64,000 nt of DNA from Bugula neritina (GCA_964035545.1 OZ037765.1:31943504-32007503), one strand, 5' to 3'. Shown: positions 35,242 to 50,608, counted from the first letter of the stretch. A program made the numbers and translations. Notes: a model not told the origin generated them from the sequence alone.

Positions 35242-36174
35242 CTAATGGTGCTTCAGGAATTCATTGGGACTTTTGCAGACTTTTCCACAAACATTGCAGG
35301 CAAGAGGGTTTGCTATACCATGACATAACATGTGCTCCCTAAGTTGAACTGAGTCAGTAAAATAAACTTGGCAATATTTACATGGCCATAGCTGGTTGAT
35401 GCCGGAGTCATGGAGTTGATGTAGGGCCACAGGCTCAATTGGATGGGCTGGTATCAATCTATATTCACTCTGATGTTGTAAAGAAAAACTTTGTGATTCA
35501 TTTTCCATAGAAAGTGAAATTGGTGAATTGTCTATTGGTGACATTTCTAAGCATTTTTCGTATTCTGTTGTGATAGGTAAGTAAAACTGGAAACCAGTTT
35601 TTATGAACTTCTTAATCTGGGCTTGTCCAACTTGACTGTTTGTGTTATTGTCAAACTGAAATTGCCTGACCGATAAATCTAATGGTTCATCTTCAGTTAA
35701 AACTGATCTAGTCATTGATGCAGAAGGTGAAAAAGTCAGACCTCTAGAAGAATTCATTAGGTTTTCTTGAGAAGTTGGGTTCCTGGCTTTTGACAAACTG
35801 TTTTCTTTGCATTTCCTAATGTGCATCTGATGACACTTTTTCCTAACAAACGTCTGAAGACAAGTTTCACACTGATACGGTTTCTCACCAGTATGCAGTC
35901 GGATGTGCTCATTGTAACTGGTTCTTCGGAGGAAGCCCCTCAGGCAGAATTTGCAGGTGTAAGGACGATGATTTGAATGACCTTTCTTATGGCGATTCAA
36001 GTTTCCTATCATAGTGAAACTAGCATTACATATTTCACATATAAACTTCTTCTCAGCTGTAGCACTCTTTGGCTGTTGGTTGTCTGCTATGTTCTCACTC
36101 ATGTCCTCTGCACCAACCTTGTTCTCTTCAGACAGACTTGTACTCATCATCATGTCTTCTAGTCTGTTAATCAT
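35242..36174 (-). CDS. C2H2 zinc-finger protein with PLDLS motif, paralogue A (intact)
   Basis: 310 residues in one exon. ZF1: C46, C49, H62, H66. ZF2: C74, C77, H90, H94. ZF3 is C2HC (C102, C105, H118, C122). The linker HTGEKPY joins 2 and 3. An S/T-rich middle contains PLDLS (164-168), the standard binding motif for the co-repressor CtBP. ZF4 (C265, C268, H281, H285) and a degenerate ZF5 (C293, C296, ending KHH) follow. The likely role is a sequence-specific nuclear repressor; that is inference from the domains. Fingers 1-3 with LNRHKKGH recall the spacing of OVO-type proteins, but I would not assign them. The ATG cluster at 36174-36145 gives several start choices; MMMSTSLSEENK is common to the family. 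It is the only copy that keeps cysteines of finger 5, so it is probably closest to the ancestor. Confidence 0.88.
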   Translation of the reverse strand: MINRLEDMMMSTSLSEENKVGAEDMSENIADNQQPKSATAEKKFICEICNASFTMIGNLNRHKKGHSNHRPYTCKFCLRGFLRRTSYNEHIRLHTGEKPYQCETCLQTFVRKKCHQMHIRKCKENSLSKARNPTSQENLMNSSRGLTFSPSASMTRSVLTEDEPLDLSVRQFQFDNNTNSQVGQAQIKKFIKTGFQFYLPITTEYEKCLEMSPIDNSPISLSMENESQSFSLQHQSEYRLIPAHPIEPVALHQLHDSGINQLWPCKYCQVYFTDSVQLREHMLCHGIANPLACNVCGKVCKSPNEFLKHH

Positions 36175-36440
36175 TGTAAGTACAGTTTCCAGATCTCTTC
36201 ACTCTGCCATCCGCACACTGAAATAGCAACTCCGGCAGTATTCTTTTGCGAGCGGGTACAAATTCCGGATAACTTATGCTAGCATGAATGACCTTCTCTT
36301 TCATAGTCTAATAGAAAGCAGATTTTGCTAGGGCAAAGCACCACTCCCAACTTCTCTATTATTGGTCAAACTCGACTAATCAGACGCCTTCTCCTTGTTG
36401 GTAGGTTTAATTTTCACAGCTCTTATATTACTCGTTGACT

Positions 36441-36527
36441 TTTTATATATATATCTATGTATATTTCTCAATTGTAAGTGCGCAAAGATAAAAATTTACT
36501 TTGTAAATCGGTTTGACCTGCGTCAAA
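36441..36527 (-). promoter_or_regulatory. Promoter module of paralogue A: TATA-like box and TTTGAC-N4-GTCAAA
   Basis: The inverted-repeat motif TTTGACCTGCGTCAAA (plus strand) is at 36512-36527. A TATATATAAAA on the minus strand at about 36451-36441 is closer to the gene. The same pair in the same order lies upstream of all four paralogues. Confidence 0.6.
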
Positions 36528-38180
36528 AAATTATTAAAAACCATCTCATTGGCTAAAACCGACCAGTATCATTAAAGTATTTTTTCTGACTAGTAAGTAC
36601 ACCAATTTACATACCCGCCCACAGGATGTTTAATAACGAAACTCTAGGCTATTATAAATATCCATGCAGTCATCTTCCCTCCCGTATTGTGTTGAATGGT
36701 TTTGTGTGATATGAAGCTACGCTTTATATAACTGTTTTTTGTATCATTTTATGCCACGTGGAGAGGAAATTAGCTCACATAGCAATTTTGTATCTATTTT
36801 TACGCGACCATTTGAGTTTTGCTCAGCGACGAATGAAATTTGACACTTTTTTTCTTCCTTTACAAATATAAGCGCATTGGAGTGTACATCTTTTAGGATT
36901 TTAATAACTTTAATTATTATGAAGAACAATAAAGTGTGTGTCATCTAATAACTGTTAAATCGTGTAAGTGCAACAAAAATTATATAATATTGAAAAAAAA
37001 TAAATATATTTACTATTTAGTTTAAGATTTTGCTTCATTCAGTTTATCTTACATAATGTTTGACACTTTTATGATAATTGGGCATGAATGTGTTTTTTTT
37101 ATGAGTCATGCATTACAACTATTGTTTTAATGTCAGCTCCTAATTGCGGAAAGAAATTTCAAAACACTTTTCAGTCATAAATTCACTACTTTTAATAATT
37201 TCTGTAGCTTTGAAAAATCTACTCAAAACACACAAATTCTGGAGTCTTTTGAATATAACTGTTAAGTTGTAAAGGTTATTCATGGGCTTTATTTCAAAAA
37301 TAACTTGAAATAGTAAGTATAGTTGTAGTTTTACCACACCCCATAAAGACTGTCAAGGTTTTCCTTCTGCCAAAAGTGCCTTAATTTAAAATTTCAAGTT
37401 GTAAGCTAAACAAACATATTTTGTCGTTGTGTATATCTACTTTTCACTGGCCAATAACCATTATCAGTCATCATTGAGTTTTAAAAGTTGGTCAACTGAA
37501 CTTACGAAAACTTAAGCTTTTTCTTGCAGCAACTATAGCAGCTTCTGCCTCTTTTAATGGAGCTTATTTTTGGCTTAGATCGAGCTGTCTGTTCTCACTA
37601 ATCGATTTAGCACGATACCATTAAATCATTTAGAATCTAGGTTCACTTAACCTGTTTTAACCGATTCAAACAGATGATATTCTCCAACAGAACTCTGTTA
37701 TTATTTCCATTTATGTAGAAGAACTGGACAAACAATGGAAACATAGTGACAGAACCTAATACAAATATACTAAAGTAATCATTAAATTATTCACATCTGC
37801 TATTTATTGATATACCTATTTTCATACCATATGTATAGATGATGAAATATGCCATAATGAACAGCGGTCTGCATTAGTCTACTGAATAAACATTTGAAAC
37901 ATTATATTATAACCTGATCTTTAAATCATTGCTATTCTGTATTCTTTACAGATCTTTCTACAATATCACTTTGAAATAATTCATTAATAAAGACATCTAT
38001 AATGTTAACTTTTTAAAAAGTCTTAACATTTTCAATAATTCATTCCATTTGGAAACGTTATCCTTGCTTTGAATCCCCCAATTTGCTACAATGTATAAAA
38101 AGTATATACATCTACTGTATTTTATGCAGAACAATATAACATAATGAGTCAATCTTTCAACTTTCAGCAAATTATAATAA
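36528..38180. other. AT-rich flank, no gene seen
   Basis: No ORF has a recognisable domain. The sequence passes into the 38-43 kb degenerate repeat array at its right end. Confidence 0.45.
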
Positions 38181-38405
38181 AAATTCAATAACCTCCTTTA
38201 ATAAGCAAGTAATTATTGCAACAAAACGTGAAGCAGAAGTAATTTAACTTTCTTATCACTAAAACTACCCATTCATAGCTTCTTTTGATATGGTATCTTT
38301 TCACGAAGCAAAACAAAGAATATGAATCAGCTATGGTCAAAATGCATGAAAATATGACTACAATTATTTGTAGGCTCATATTATAAGAACAAATGTAAAG
38401 TTTAG

Positions 38406-38816
38406 TTACTCGCTTGTTCCTATCTATTGACCCTCACTGTCCATTTTTAGGAAGAATTTTGACAGCTCAATACCCTTATATTTGACGGGTTGTCCTTATT
38501 GAATCGACTTAGCCAGGGCATTTATTATTCATAAGCTAAGACAACGTCAAAGTTTTCTTTTATGTATATAATATACTAACCCATGAAGATGCCTAAATAC
38601 CGTGTGGTGTAGAAATTCTGAAGCCATATAAAAATAGAAGCTTATGAATTTCGTAAGATATGCATACTTAGTCCTTCAGGTCTTAAACCTTGCCTTGAAT
38701 TTATATATGAATTTCATTACCATTTATACGATGGTCAAACAGTTGTAGTGATTTATAATACATAAGTCTTCCTACAGCTGGACATAAGGGGGTCAATAGA
38801 TAGGAACATGCCAGTA
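38406..38816 (+). mobile_element. MITE-like TIR element, copy 1
   Basis: About 410 bp flanked by inverted ends: left TTGTTCCTATCTATTGACCC, right GGTCAATAGATAGGAACATG. Imperfect pairing continues inward (TAGGAAG / CTTCCTACAG). No coding sequence. Confidence 0.65.
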
Positions 38817-39947
38817 AATAGTTGCTATGGTTGTTCTCATACAATACTGCATGTAAATAACTATTATTATTCAAATTTTCAGGCATTTTACCACAGTTGA
38901 TTCACATCCTTTGTTTTGTTTAGTAATAAGATACCAGAGCAAATGGAGTTATAAATATTTGAGTAATTTTAATAAGAAACACTAAAATATTTTTGCTACT
39001 TGTTTTGCTAAAATATTTAGTTTATTGAAACAGGATAAGCAATTTATATAATCTGCAGAAAGTTAGGAGACTGACCTATTATGTTCTACTATTCTGCATA
39101 AAATATAATAGATACATATAATTTTAGTAGCAAATGAGGGAAAACTATTATATAATCAGTTAGGTATGATTGGATTCAAAAATTTATCAACACAATTAGA
39201 TTGTTTTATAATGTAATGAATTGTTAAAAATTAGTTAGAGTGTAAAAAAGATTTATATAACTTGAAACTTTGTAACACATTTTTAAAGTGCTTTTATTAA
39301 ACTTGCATCAATTGTAAATGGCTGCATTTTTTTAAAGTCATATATAAAGATATGTGAACAATAAAGTTTTAATTATTCAATTATAAGTTTAAAATATGAT
39401 ATTTCAAATACTATAATTTATTCCATAATTTGAAAAGTTCAACACGCTGTTCATCGTAACATACTTCATTATTTATACACATCTGGCATAAATATAGGTA
39501 TCTCAATAAAACGCAGATGTATAGTTTAATGGATATGTTAATATAGCTGTATATGAGGCTAACCAGAAGAGCCTGCCACTATGTTTCATTGTTTATACAG
39601 TTCTGCTATATAATTGCATGGAGACAGTAACTCAGTTCTGTTTGAGTGTATATTAATTGTCTTGAATAACTTTTTTGAAACCCACTTTTATAACTACACC
39701 CAAGTAGCTTTTGTAATATATACGAAGTAGTTTCATTTTGTTTGTTAGTATGAATACATATTTACTATGTTTTATACAACATAATCGAATCTCAGTCTTT
39801 TAAATTTCTGTAAAAATTCACAAATAAAAAATAGTCTGCCTGTTTTATTAATAAGCAACGGATTATTTCTGCAAAGCATGAAACAGAATTACCCCTGTTT
39901 TCTTATCACTAAAAATATCATTACATAATAACTTTATTGCTGATGCT

Positions 39948-40115
39948 TCCTCTCTCTTCTTTCTCCCCTCTATTCCGTTTCCTCTCTATAATGTGCCCCT
40001 TCCCACTCTTTCTCCCCTTTCCCTTTCTCGCTACTCCCCCATCCTCTTCTCTTGTTACACTCCCTTCTCTCCCTCCCCTGCACCCCTTCCTCTCTCTACC
40101 CCTGTCCCCTACCAA
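39948..40115 (+). repeat. Polypyrimidine tract
   Basis: About 170 bp is nearly all C and T on the plus strand (CTCTCTTCTTTCTCCCC and so on), with a few purine interruptions. It could form triplex (H-)DNA. The ORFs on both strands are artefacts of composition. Confidence 0.8.
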
Positions 40116-40261
40116 ACAAAGCAACTTGCTGCAAATAATATATGTTGAAAACACATGAGAAAGAAGCTATTTATAACCCTATATTATGAAGAGTATCATA
40201 AGCACTGATTAATCTATGTGGTGTGGGTGTAGGCAACACCTGATGCTAGCTTCACATTTTA

Positions 40262-40675
40262 TAGGAATATGTTCCCATCTATTGACCCTTCTCTGTCCAT
40301 TTTTAGAAAGAAATTTGACAGCTCAGTACCCTTATATTTGATGGGTTGTCCTCATTGAATCGACTTAGCCAGGGCATTTATTATTCATAAGCTGAGACAA
40401 CGTCAAAGTTTTTTTTTATATATATAATATACTAGCCCATGAAGATGCCTAAATACCATGTAGTGTAGAGATTCTGAAGCCATATAAAAATAGAAGCTTA
40501 TGAATTTCGTAAGATATGCATACTTAGTCCTTCAGGTCTTAAACCTTGCCTTGAATTTATATATGAATTTCATTACCATTTATAAGATGTTTAAATAGCT
40601 ATAGTGATTTATAATACATAAGTCTTCCTACAGCTGGACATAAGGAGGTCAATAGATAGGAACATGCCAGTAAAT
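40262..40675 (+). mobile_element. MITE-like TIR element, copy 2
   Basis: The same element as at 38.4 kb, with the same ends (GTTCCCATCTATTGACCC / GGTCAATAGATAGGAACATG) and a closely matching interior (GAATCGACTTAGCCAGGGCA). The right flanks of copies 1 and 2 also match, so a larger block was duplicated. Confidence 0.65.
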
Positions 40676-41755
40676 AGTTGCTATGGTTGTTCTCATACAA
40701 GGTACTGTAAATAACTATTATTATTCAAATTTTCAGACATTTTACTATATGCATACTTAGTCCTTCAGCTCTTAAACCTTGCCTTGAATTTATATATAGA
40801 CTTTACTACTATGATTTATAATACATATTGTATAGCTCAGTATAATACACTAGCTCAGTGTACAATACTGTTATAGCATATTATAGTGAACAGGAATAAC
40901 TGCAGTTTGTTTTGTATAGTTAGAGTTTCTTTTTATCTCATAATCATCATGTTGAGTTACATTTGTAATATTTAATCGGAGTGTTGTTGACTTGTGATGA
41001 AAATCTGTTTGAACAAATAGTACGACACATTTGTCTAATGTATGATTTAAGTTTACCAGGCACTCTATCACATCGCATCCAATTTACAGTCTGCGGAGCA
41101 AAGTTGCACTTAGGAAGAATACCTTCACAAAATCATTCATCTATAGTGTAAATAACTTTTTTGTAACAAAATAATATGTTGAATTTGTAAAAAAATTTAT
41201 ATTTATCTTTATATGTATTTAAAAACTAAGTGAAAACTACAGACTGCTGTAAAATTTTCCCATGAAACCATTAACATAAACAAGATGTCACTTTCGAAAC
41301 AACATAGCATTTAACTTGACTTGTGGCACTATGGGTACAGAGGCAAGCTTTCAATAAAAAGGCTCATTTCTTATTTGATTGTATTACTATCTAATATGTA
41401 CCAGAATAAAGAAATGTATAGACCTGGTAAGTGAATCATCAGTAAAATCTTCCAGAAATCCGGAACCAAATGTCTAACACTCTCTCAGCTAGACCCTAGC
41501 TGTTATGACATTTATATTACAACATGTTCTATATCAAGAGTCAATAATCAGCTCTGCTTTGTGTGATGTAATCAGAATGACGTCTTAGGTCCATCTACTC
41601 TGCAGCTTCAACGTTTCTATGCTGTAAAAACATTTGCCAATACGTGGGAGACTGAAACGGAACGTTGTGGTCAAGGATTTCTTAAACCCTAATTAAAGTA
41701 TTGAGTTCAGAATTTTTTTTTCCTTCTCATACTAATGTATATGTCTTAATTAATC

Positions 41756-41923
<168 letters not shown>

Positions 41924-41924
41924 T

Positions 41925-42118
41925 GTAGTTTAAACTTTATTCTGTTGACTACATAAAGAATATTTTGAAGTCTTCCCAACTCATGAATAATAAATGTCCT
42001 GACTAATTCGATTCAACAAGGACATCCCATGCATCAACTAAAAGAGTATTAAGCTGTCCAAATTCTTCCTACAGCCAGACATAAGAGGGTCAATAGATAG
42101 GAACAAGCCAGTAATTAG
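41925..42118 (-). mobile_element. MITE-like TIR element, partial inverted copy
   Basis: Read on the minus strand, the end TTGTTCCTATCTATTGACCC and the interior GACAGCTTAATACTCTTTTA match the 42.8 kb copy. The other end is missing, and the homology stops near the (TA)n tract. Confidence 0.55.
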
Positions 42119-42749
42119 TTTCCATAATTCTTCTTTATAATATATGGGACTATAAATAGTTATTATTCTATTCTTAATGCATTTTTACCATATTTTATTC
42201 ACATCCTTGGTTTTGCATGTCTATTGTGGTAAGGTACCAAATCAACTTTGGTAGTTCAACAGTAATTAGTTACTTATTGAAGTAACTTCTTATGTTTGAT
42301 TGTGCTGTATGAAATAGAATTGATATATAATTTTAGTAGCAAATGAGGGAAAACTATTATGTAATCAGCTAGGTGTAATGAGATTAAAAAATCTACTCAA
42401 AACAAATATATTGCCTTCATAGGATATAAACTATTTGAAAGGTAAAACCCTTCTAATCATTGAAGTTAAAAGGTTAGTCTTCTATAAACTCTCTCATCTT
42501 CTAACTCTCTGTAGAAGTTCACAGATATACCTATAAGAAAACGCTCCGCCTGCTTCAATAAGCAGCTAATTCTTGTAAAGCGTAGCAGAAACATTTCAGC
42601 TTTTCTTATCCCTAAAAAGCACATGTACATCCATAGCTTCTTCTGCTTTAATCTCCCCCATTAAGAAAAGCTAAGGGAGTGACTAAACTGCTAAAATGCA
42701 TATGAGAGATGCTATTAATAATTATTTATTACCTTATAAAAGGATTGTA

Positions 42750-42823
42750 TTAACATCACGTGTTCACTACACCCACACCATGCTCCCATAGGCCGGGTGG
42801 GTGTTGGCAAAACGTGATGTTAA
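42750..42823. repeat. Inverted repeat with TTAACATCACGT ends
   Basis: TTAACATCACGT (42750-42761) and its exact complement (42812-42823) flank 50 bp containing CACCCACACC / GGGTGGGTGTTGG, which also pair roughly. It resembles a small foldback unit just left of the MITE-like fragment at 42.84 kb. Confidence 0.65.
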
Positions 42824-42835
42824 CCTCATATTATA

Positions 42836-43345
42836 TAGGAAATTATTCCTATCTATTGACCCTTCCCTGCCCAATTTTTATGAAAGATTTTGACAGCTTA
42901 ATACTCTTTTAATTGATGAGTTGACCTCAAGTTGAATCGAGTTAGCCAGAAAATTTATTATTCGTAAGTTGAGACAAGTCAAAGTATTTCTAACGTATAT
43001 AATAATCATTCTAGCCCACTAATGGAGATACTTACATGCAAGCCATATAAACTTTGAGACTTACGTATCCATTTAGGAGCAGTAGTGGAGAAATTGAGAT
43101 GCCTAAGTTCTTTAGATTTCTTTATAAATTTTAGTTTGGGGCGCAAGTTGAAATTCTTGTGAGAACATATCTTCTTTTGCTACATTTCTAATCTAGAACA
43201 CAGGCTTTTTTCAATTTCTCCGTTACTGCACCTACCTCTATTGATTTTGTAAAGTGACGTAAATATTTAGTCCTTCAGCTCTTAAACTTTGCCATGTGTT
43301 TATATAAAAATTTCATTACCATTTATAAGATAATTAAATACTTGT
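42836..43345 (+). mobile_element. MITE-like TIR element, copy lacking its right end
   Basis: The left end ATTCCTATCTATTGACCC and the interior (GACAGCTTAATACTC, TTAGTCCTTCAGCTCTTAAAC) match copies 1 and 2. The right inverted end is absent. Confidence 0.55.
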
Positions 43346-44860
43346 CTTGATTTACAATACATATCTCAATGTGATATTCAACAGTGTGCTCCAACAGTTT
43401 ATATAGTTGTTATAGCATACTAGGATAAAGTGTAGTTGTAGTTAAACCTTCATTGTATTGGCAATATCATCACTTAGGTCTTAGAGGTATGGAAACGTGT
43501 TACACTCTTCTCAATTTTCAGCACATCAACTTCCTTTGTGATTGGTTTGTTTGCTTACAAAAGTGTGGGAATATAATATTTATCTATTTAGAATGTAAAA
43601 GTTTTAACCTAACCTTTCAATTGTGGTATGGGAAACCTCACGTAAAGGACTAACCAAGCGGAATCAATAAATGACTTAAATCATTCAAACAAATTTATTT
43701 TCCTTACATTCAATTATAAAATAATTAGGTCAATATATACGATTATCTATTAAAGATCACATACAATTTAGTACAAGTTGGTTGGTGCTTATATGCATCT
43801 AGCAGTCTCAATTACAATGTCATTAAACTGTAGCATTGGGTCTCGCCATTTTAAAAATAGTATCTATGTTTAGGAAACAATAGTAAATTTTGAATAACTA
43901 TGCATGTGTAATAATAGAAAGTATGTATCATAATTTTTTTTAACAATAGGTCTTGAATATCGTTACCATTGAACTTATAGTTGATTGCTATAATATCAAA
44001 TTTGGCAGCAAGTTATCCACATTGTCTGTACATGTCGGCCATGTTTATGATTTTATCAGATAAGATCATTCCCTTCAACTAAAATTAGCAAGCCTGTAGA
44101 GTTATACTTCACATCCTTTTGGCTTAAGTCCAGTTGCTGACTAATTCCAGCAGCTTTTGGCAACATAAGTATAGTCTTTGCTCATTTACCCAATAACATT
44201 TCCAAGCCCAGAGAAGGCGCACTGTTGAGTTTTATCTTTATTATAACCTTTAAAAGCCTTTACCAACGGTGAAACCTAAATTAAATAAAATTAACTATAA
44301 TATGGTAATTAATGAATAAATGACATTAATAAAAAAGCATCATACAAGAAATATCATTATATTTAAATTGAAGCTACAGCACTATAAATTATATCAAAAA
44401 GAAACAAAAATCTGAAATATAAAACAGCTACCTTGTAAATCTCTATGTCTAGTAGTGATGTCTTATTATATGGTAACTATACTATATATAGTATAGTATA
44501 TAGTATAGTATATATAATATATATAGTAAGTATTCCGCCTGATATCTTATATACAGACGAAATTGTAGCATAACCCTGTATGACTGTAGAAATAGCCTAA
44601 AAATTAAGAGTATTAATTTATTACGCAACATAGGCTATAGGCTATAGGCTATATAGCTTAATGTCTAGCAATCCTTGGTAAAATAGCCTGCTAGCTCATC
44701 TTAAGCTGAGTCATTCTAGTTGGTTTTATAACTAGATTAATATTAATATGAATTGTCAGCTGACTGGCCAAAAACCCTGACCGAGATAAGGTGTGGTTTA
44801 TAAACCTAGTCTAGTGTAAAAAGCTGTACAGGGAACTCAAATCAAAATAAGCTCAATCAT
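43346..44860. other. AT-rich DNA, no gene seen
   Basis: Only short ORFs without domains. Small AT repeats lie at 44480-44525 (TATAGTATAG type) and GGCTATA repeats at 44630-44655. Confidence 0.5.
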
Positions 44861-45201
44861 GTTCTTATGTTTTATGGTATTATCAACTTTACTATATAAT
44901 ATATAAGATTATTTTTTCTGTCAAATCTTGCTAATAATTTCAATGTCTTCAGTAATAACGAATTTCAGTGAGCTGGTACTTAGCTATATTCTTTTAAAAT
45001 TTTCGATTTACTAATTATAGCCAACGCAGTGTTTTTATACTGTGAAGATATCTTTCGATACTGAGAGGTGGAAACAGAGCGAGAATACTAACACACTGTT
45101 CAACTTCACTGCACAAAGTATTCCTCGCAGCTGCATAAGTGTCATGGGATTTCGATCTAGTATTTACAGGTATCTTAATTCATAATAAACTCATATGCAT
45201 G

Positions 45202-45396
45202 TTTATAGTCACCATCCCTGTGAGAAAACCCCTGATCGAAAAGGGCTAAGGACTTATTAAGATGAGGCACAGGAACACATATGACTGAATGCTATTCCTA
45301 ACATCACCAATGGCCTTTGTCAGGGCTCAAACCCATGACTTTGTGCTTACTATAATATAAGGCAAACGCTCTAACCCCTAGACCACATCTGCTCTC
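45202..45396 (-). mobile_element. tRNA-derived SINE, copy 2
   Basis: On the minus strand: GCAGATGTGGTCTAGGGGTT (box A region), GGGTTTGAGCCC (a good box B), then GGCCATTGGTGATGTTAGGA, AAGTCCTTAGC and GTGACTATAAA. It matches the copy at 14.4 kb block for block over about 195 bp. It interrupts duplicated sequence that is also found near 60.0-60.4 kb. Confidence 0.78.
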
Positions 45397-46248
45397 TTAA
45401 TTAATTCATAATGAACGATTCAATAAATTTCAAATTTTCATGATTATATAAAAATGTTACAGAGAAATCTGCTAATATTATTAGACTGTGTAAAGTCTCT
45501 ATATTCTGTGTAAAGTCTCTATATTACTATATTACGTGAACAAAGTGTATTGAAAGAGGAAGGAGTTATACTCATTTATATTTGATAGACCTCATGCATG
45601 CAGCGTTAGGCAATTTCAAGTTAGAGCAAATTAGAGCCAAAGTGGTATAGTCAAATTATATGAATTATTCTTGTGCGTCTCATTTTATCAAAACATGTTT
45701 GATTTGCTACCATTTTAAAAATAATTTCTGCTTTCCAGTTAACAATATATTTTGTATTTCATCACTTGCTAACGCTGACCCATAATGTCAAAGCTAGAAT
45801 TATATCATGCAAGGTCAATTCAGCACTTGCCTGATATGGCACGTGCTGAAAGTTATATTTATACGCTGCAATCATCATAGAAAGTATCAGTTAAAGCATT
45901 TGGTAGACATCAAATTGATAGACATTCTGAGCTGATGCTGGTGCTATAGAAGAGCAGACAACTTTGAATAACATTTTGGGATGGCAGTTGTGTAATATTA
46001 ATACATTTACCCTTACTATAGAAAGTTATAGTGTCTATATTATATCTATTGTTGTTATTCTAAAGTTAAATTATAAAAACATATTTAATTGAAATTATAG
46101 ACCAAAAGTGCTACTCCTGAAAATATAGCATTAAATAAACGTTTATTATGCACTTATAGGCAGTGATAAAGGCTGAATGTATGGTTTGTGGTCATAAATT
46201 TCTTTATCAAAATATGACCTAGCATATAGTATCTTATTCCTAGGAATC

Positions 46249-47998
<1,750 letters not shown>

Positions 47999-48302
47999 TA
48001 TACGCACGTTAGTGTGTGTGTACAAACTATGTTACTGCAGAATTCTAGTTACCAGTCATCAGGTAGTCCTCAAGCCTTTTCTGGTAAAATCTAGCTAAAT
48101 ACTACATGTTTAAAGGTTTAATTGACTTAGATTTTATTTAAAATGAATTATCTATAAACTTGTTTGGTAGCATAAACTAATTACTAATTAATATCAGTAA
48201 TATTTACTTGCATAGATACAGTGGAAGGTTCAAAGTCAGGAAGACTTGGTGTGTTATACTGATCCCGGATATATTTCTATAGAATATTTAATTCTAAACC
48301 TG

Positions 48303-49055
48303 CACAGGATAGTTAAGGGCATCCTCACTAAGAATATCATAAATTTCTCTCAAAATGTAGTTCAGGTTCTTGAATAATTTTGCTCTGCGGGTGGCATGCG
48401 TCTTGCCTACTTGCATTTGCTTAGCCTAAGATTAAACTACAACCAATAAGCAGCAACCTTCATTAGGGCTGTGTTATCTATCAACATTCCATTATGGGTG
48501 CTACATAAACATAGTACAAAGCGAGCTTTCATTATAGTCTGCTAGCTAGCAAGCCTGTAATTAGTATGTACGCGCCAATATCTTCTCATCCCTACGTGCT
48601 CATTGAAGCGTGAAGTGCTGCCGCTGCTAGTTTCTTATGAAAAAATATGGCATTTTCAGTGTATAAATCACCAATTTATGAGCAATCTAGCAGAGTTATT
48701 GGAAAAAGAAAAAAATTGCACTGGAGAAATATCTCAGGATTCTAGCAGTGCAATTTCTATTCAGATATCGTCTTTTGCTGCTGAGATATTTTACTGGCAC
48801 TGAAAAGTCAGCTTTTTTGGCAAAATTGGCCAAAATTGGGCAGTTTTTTGTCTATAACTTGGCAAAAAAAATGAAAATTGAAATTTCCAAAAAAGCTGCA
48901 CTGGAGAAAAAGAAGATCTACAACATAGTTTTTAAATTTTGACTCTAGCACAATTAGGTGAGATTTTATTTTACTGGCACTGAATTCTTATATGATTACA
49001 ATGCAAACCTCAGCAAGGCAGTTGCAGCTGAAAGGTTGCCCTTAACTATCCTGTG
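48303..49055. mobile_element. 753-bp TIR insertion in duplication unit 1
   Basis: Perfect 19-bp inverted ends: CACAGGATAGTTAAGGGCA on the left and its complement on the right. The matching place in unit 2 (about 52975) lacks this sequence, so it inserted after the duplication. Inside there is no transposase, only AT-rich DNA with repeated GCACTGGAGAAA / TTTTACTGGCACTGAA blocks. No clear target duplication. It is a non-autonomous DNA element of unknown family. Confidence 0.7.
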
Positions 49056-50531
49056 TGAATAAACATTGTGCTTGACTCATGATGAATATGCACACCACTA
49101 CGCCTACACCCACCCGGATTTGAAAGTTTTAGCAATAATATGCCAGCAAACTCATCACAACATATGTAGTATTGAAATCTTCTTGCTTACTACCGCAACA
49201 CTGCTTTGACGTTGTTTTGAATTATCAATAATAAAACTTATACATAATTTGAATATAAGAGAAACACATTAATTTTGAGAAAGATAAAACTGTCAAAAAT
49301 ACTCCTACGCATTGAAAGAAAAAATTTAGTAGGAGGGAACTATCCATATATATACATTGTGACATGAGCATCATGCGTAGCTCCTATATACCCGCAACAA
49401 AGCAATGATAATTATATTCCTTATAAACTGTAATATAACTAGTTATCAATAGCCTCTTTCATGTGCATTTCATAGTTTATTCACATCTTTTGTTTTGCTT
49501 GACGATGGGGCACCAGATCAAAAGAAGCTATGAATATATGAGTAGCTTTAGTGATAAGAAAAGCTGAAAAATTTCTTCTTCACATTTTGCTAACATAATT
49601 AGTTGTTATTAACAACAGGCAGGCTATTTTCTATGATTAAAAAATTTTACAAAAATTAGGAGAGCATGTATTTTGTTAACTTGTTTTACTTTAAGTTTAC
49701 TCGATGCAGTAAATTCATGAATTTATGAGAAATGTGGTTAAACTATAATATTTTTTTTTTCTATACATCCAGTTGTCCAGGTATAGGTTTAAAAATTTGT
49801 GGTGAAAAACTAAAAATAAATTTTCTATTTGAATTTGGATTAGTGTAACAAATAATCATATTTAGTTAGTGGTCAACAATGGCTAGTATTTAACATGTTG
49901 TTCAACATCAAGTTATAGAAACTAATGGCTGCATTATACAAGACAATTTTTAGGATTATTTAAGTAGACTATTATAAATGAGATTTACAGATAACTGCCT
50001 TGTATAGTATGTAGTGAATCTATTTGTTTTATTGAGACACAAGGTAGCATTAAAATATAGGCTAATTCATTAAATATTATATTTGACTTTAATGTTATTT
50101 TATTATTTTTTTATTAAATTTCTCTTTATCTTACAAAACAAACACTAATGTTTTGTAAACAATTGAAGCAGATAAAGCTGTGATTAAAAAGTTAACAAAC
50201 ACATATATTTGTAGAGAAAAAATTCCTACGCATCAGTTGGTTAGAAACTCTTGTAAAATGATTTGTGCAATCGCTATGTAGGCTATTTTATCATTTGATT
50301 AGTCACAAGCGACTGAGGCAATACACAGACCGCATATAACAATACCTTCATATTATAACGTCTTTCTATTAAATACGATGCATGGGGTGGCGGGCCTAGA
50401 CGTTTCCCTTATAACGTTTTGGTATAATTAAAAACTCAGTTGGTGAGTAGGAGAATTGATGGACTAGACTGTAAATAATTATTCTAATAATACTGGTTAA
50501 CTTTAACCAATAGGATGGTTAGATACATGTC

Positions 50532-50608
50532 TTTGACGCAGGTCAAACTAATTTGCGGCATTAATTTTTCATCTGTGCGCACCTGCAATGTATAAATATA
50601 TATAAAAC
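50532..50608 (+). promoter_or_regulatory. Promoter module of paralogue B
   Basis: TTTGACGCAGGTCAAA lies at 50532-50547 and TATATAAAACC near 50599-50608, about 275-350 bp upstream of the coding start. The order and spacing are like the other three copies. Confidence 0.65.

Noticed and set aside
39921-40158. ORFs on both strands of the polypyrimidine tract
   Set aside because: Low-complexity composition (RGRE and SLPP repeats), no homology signal.
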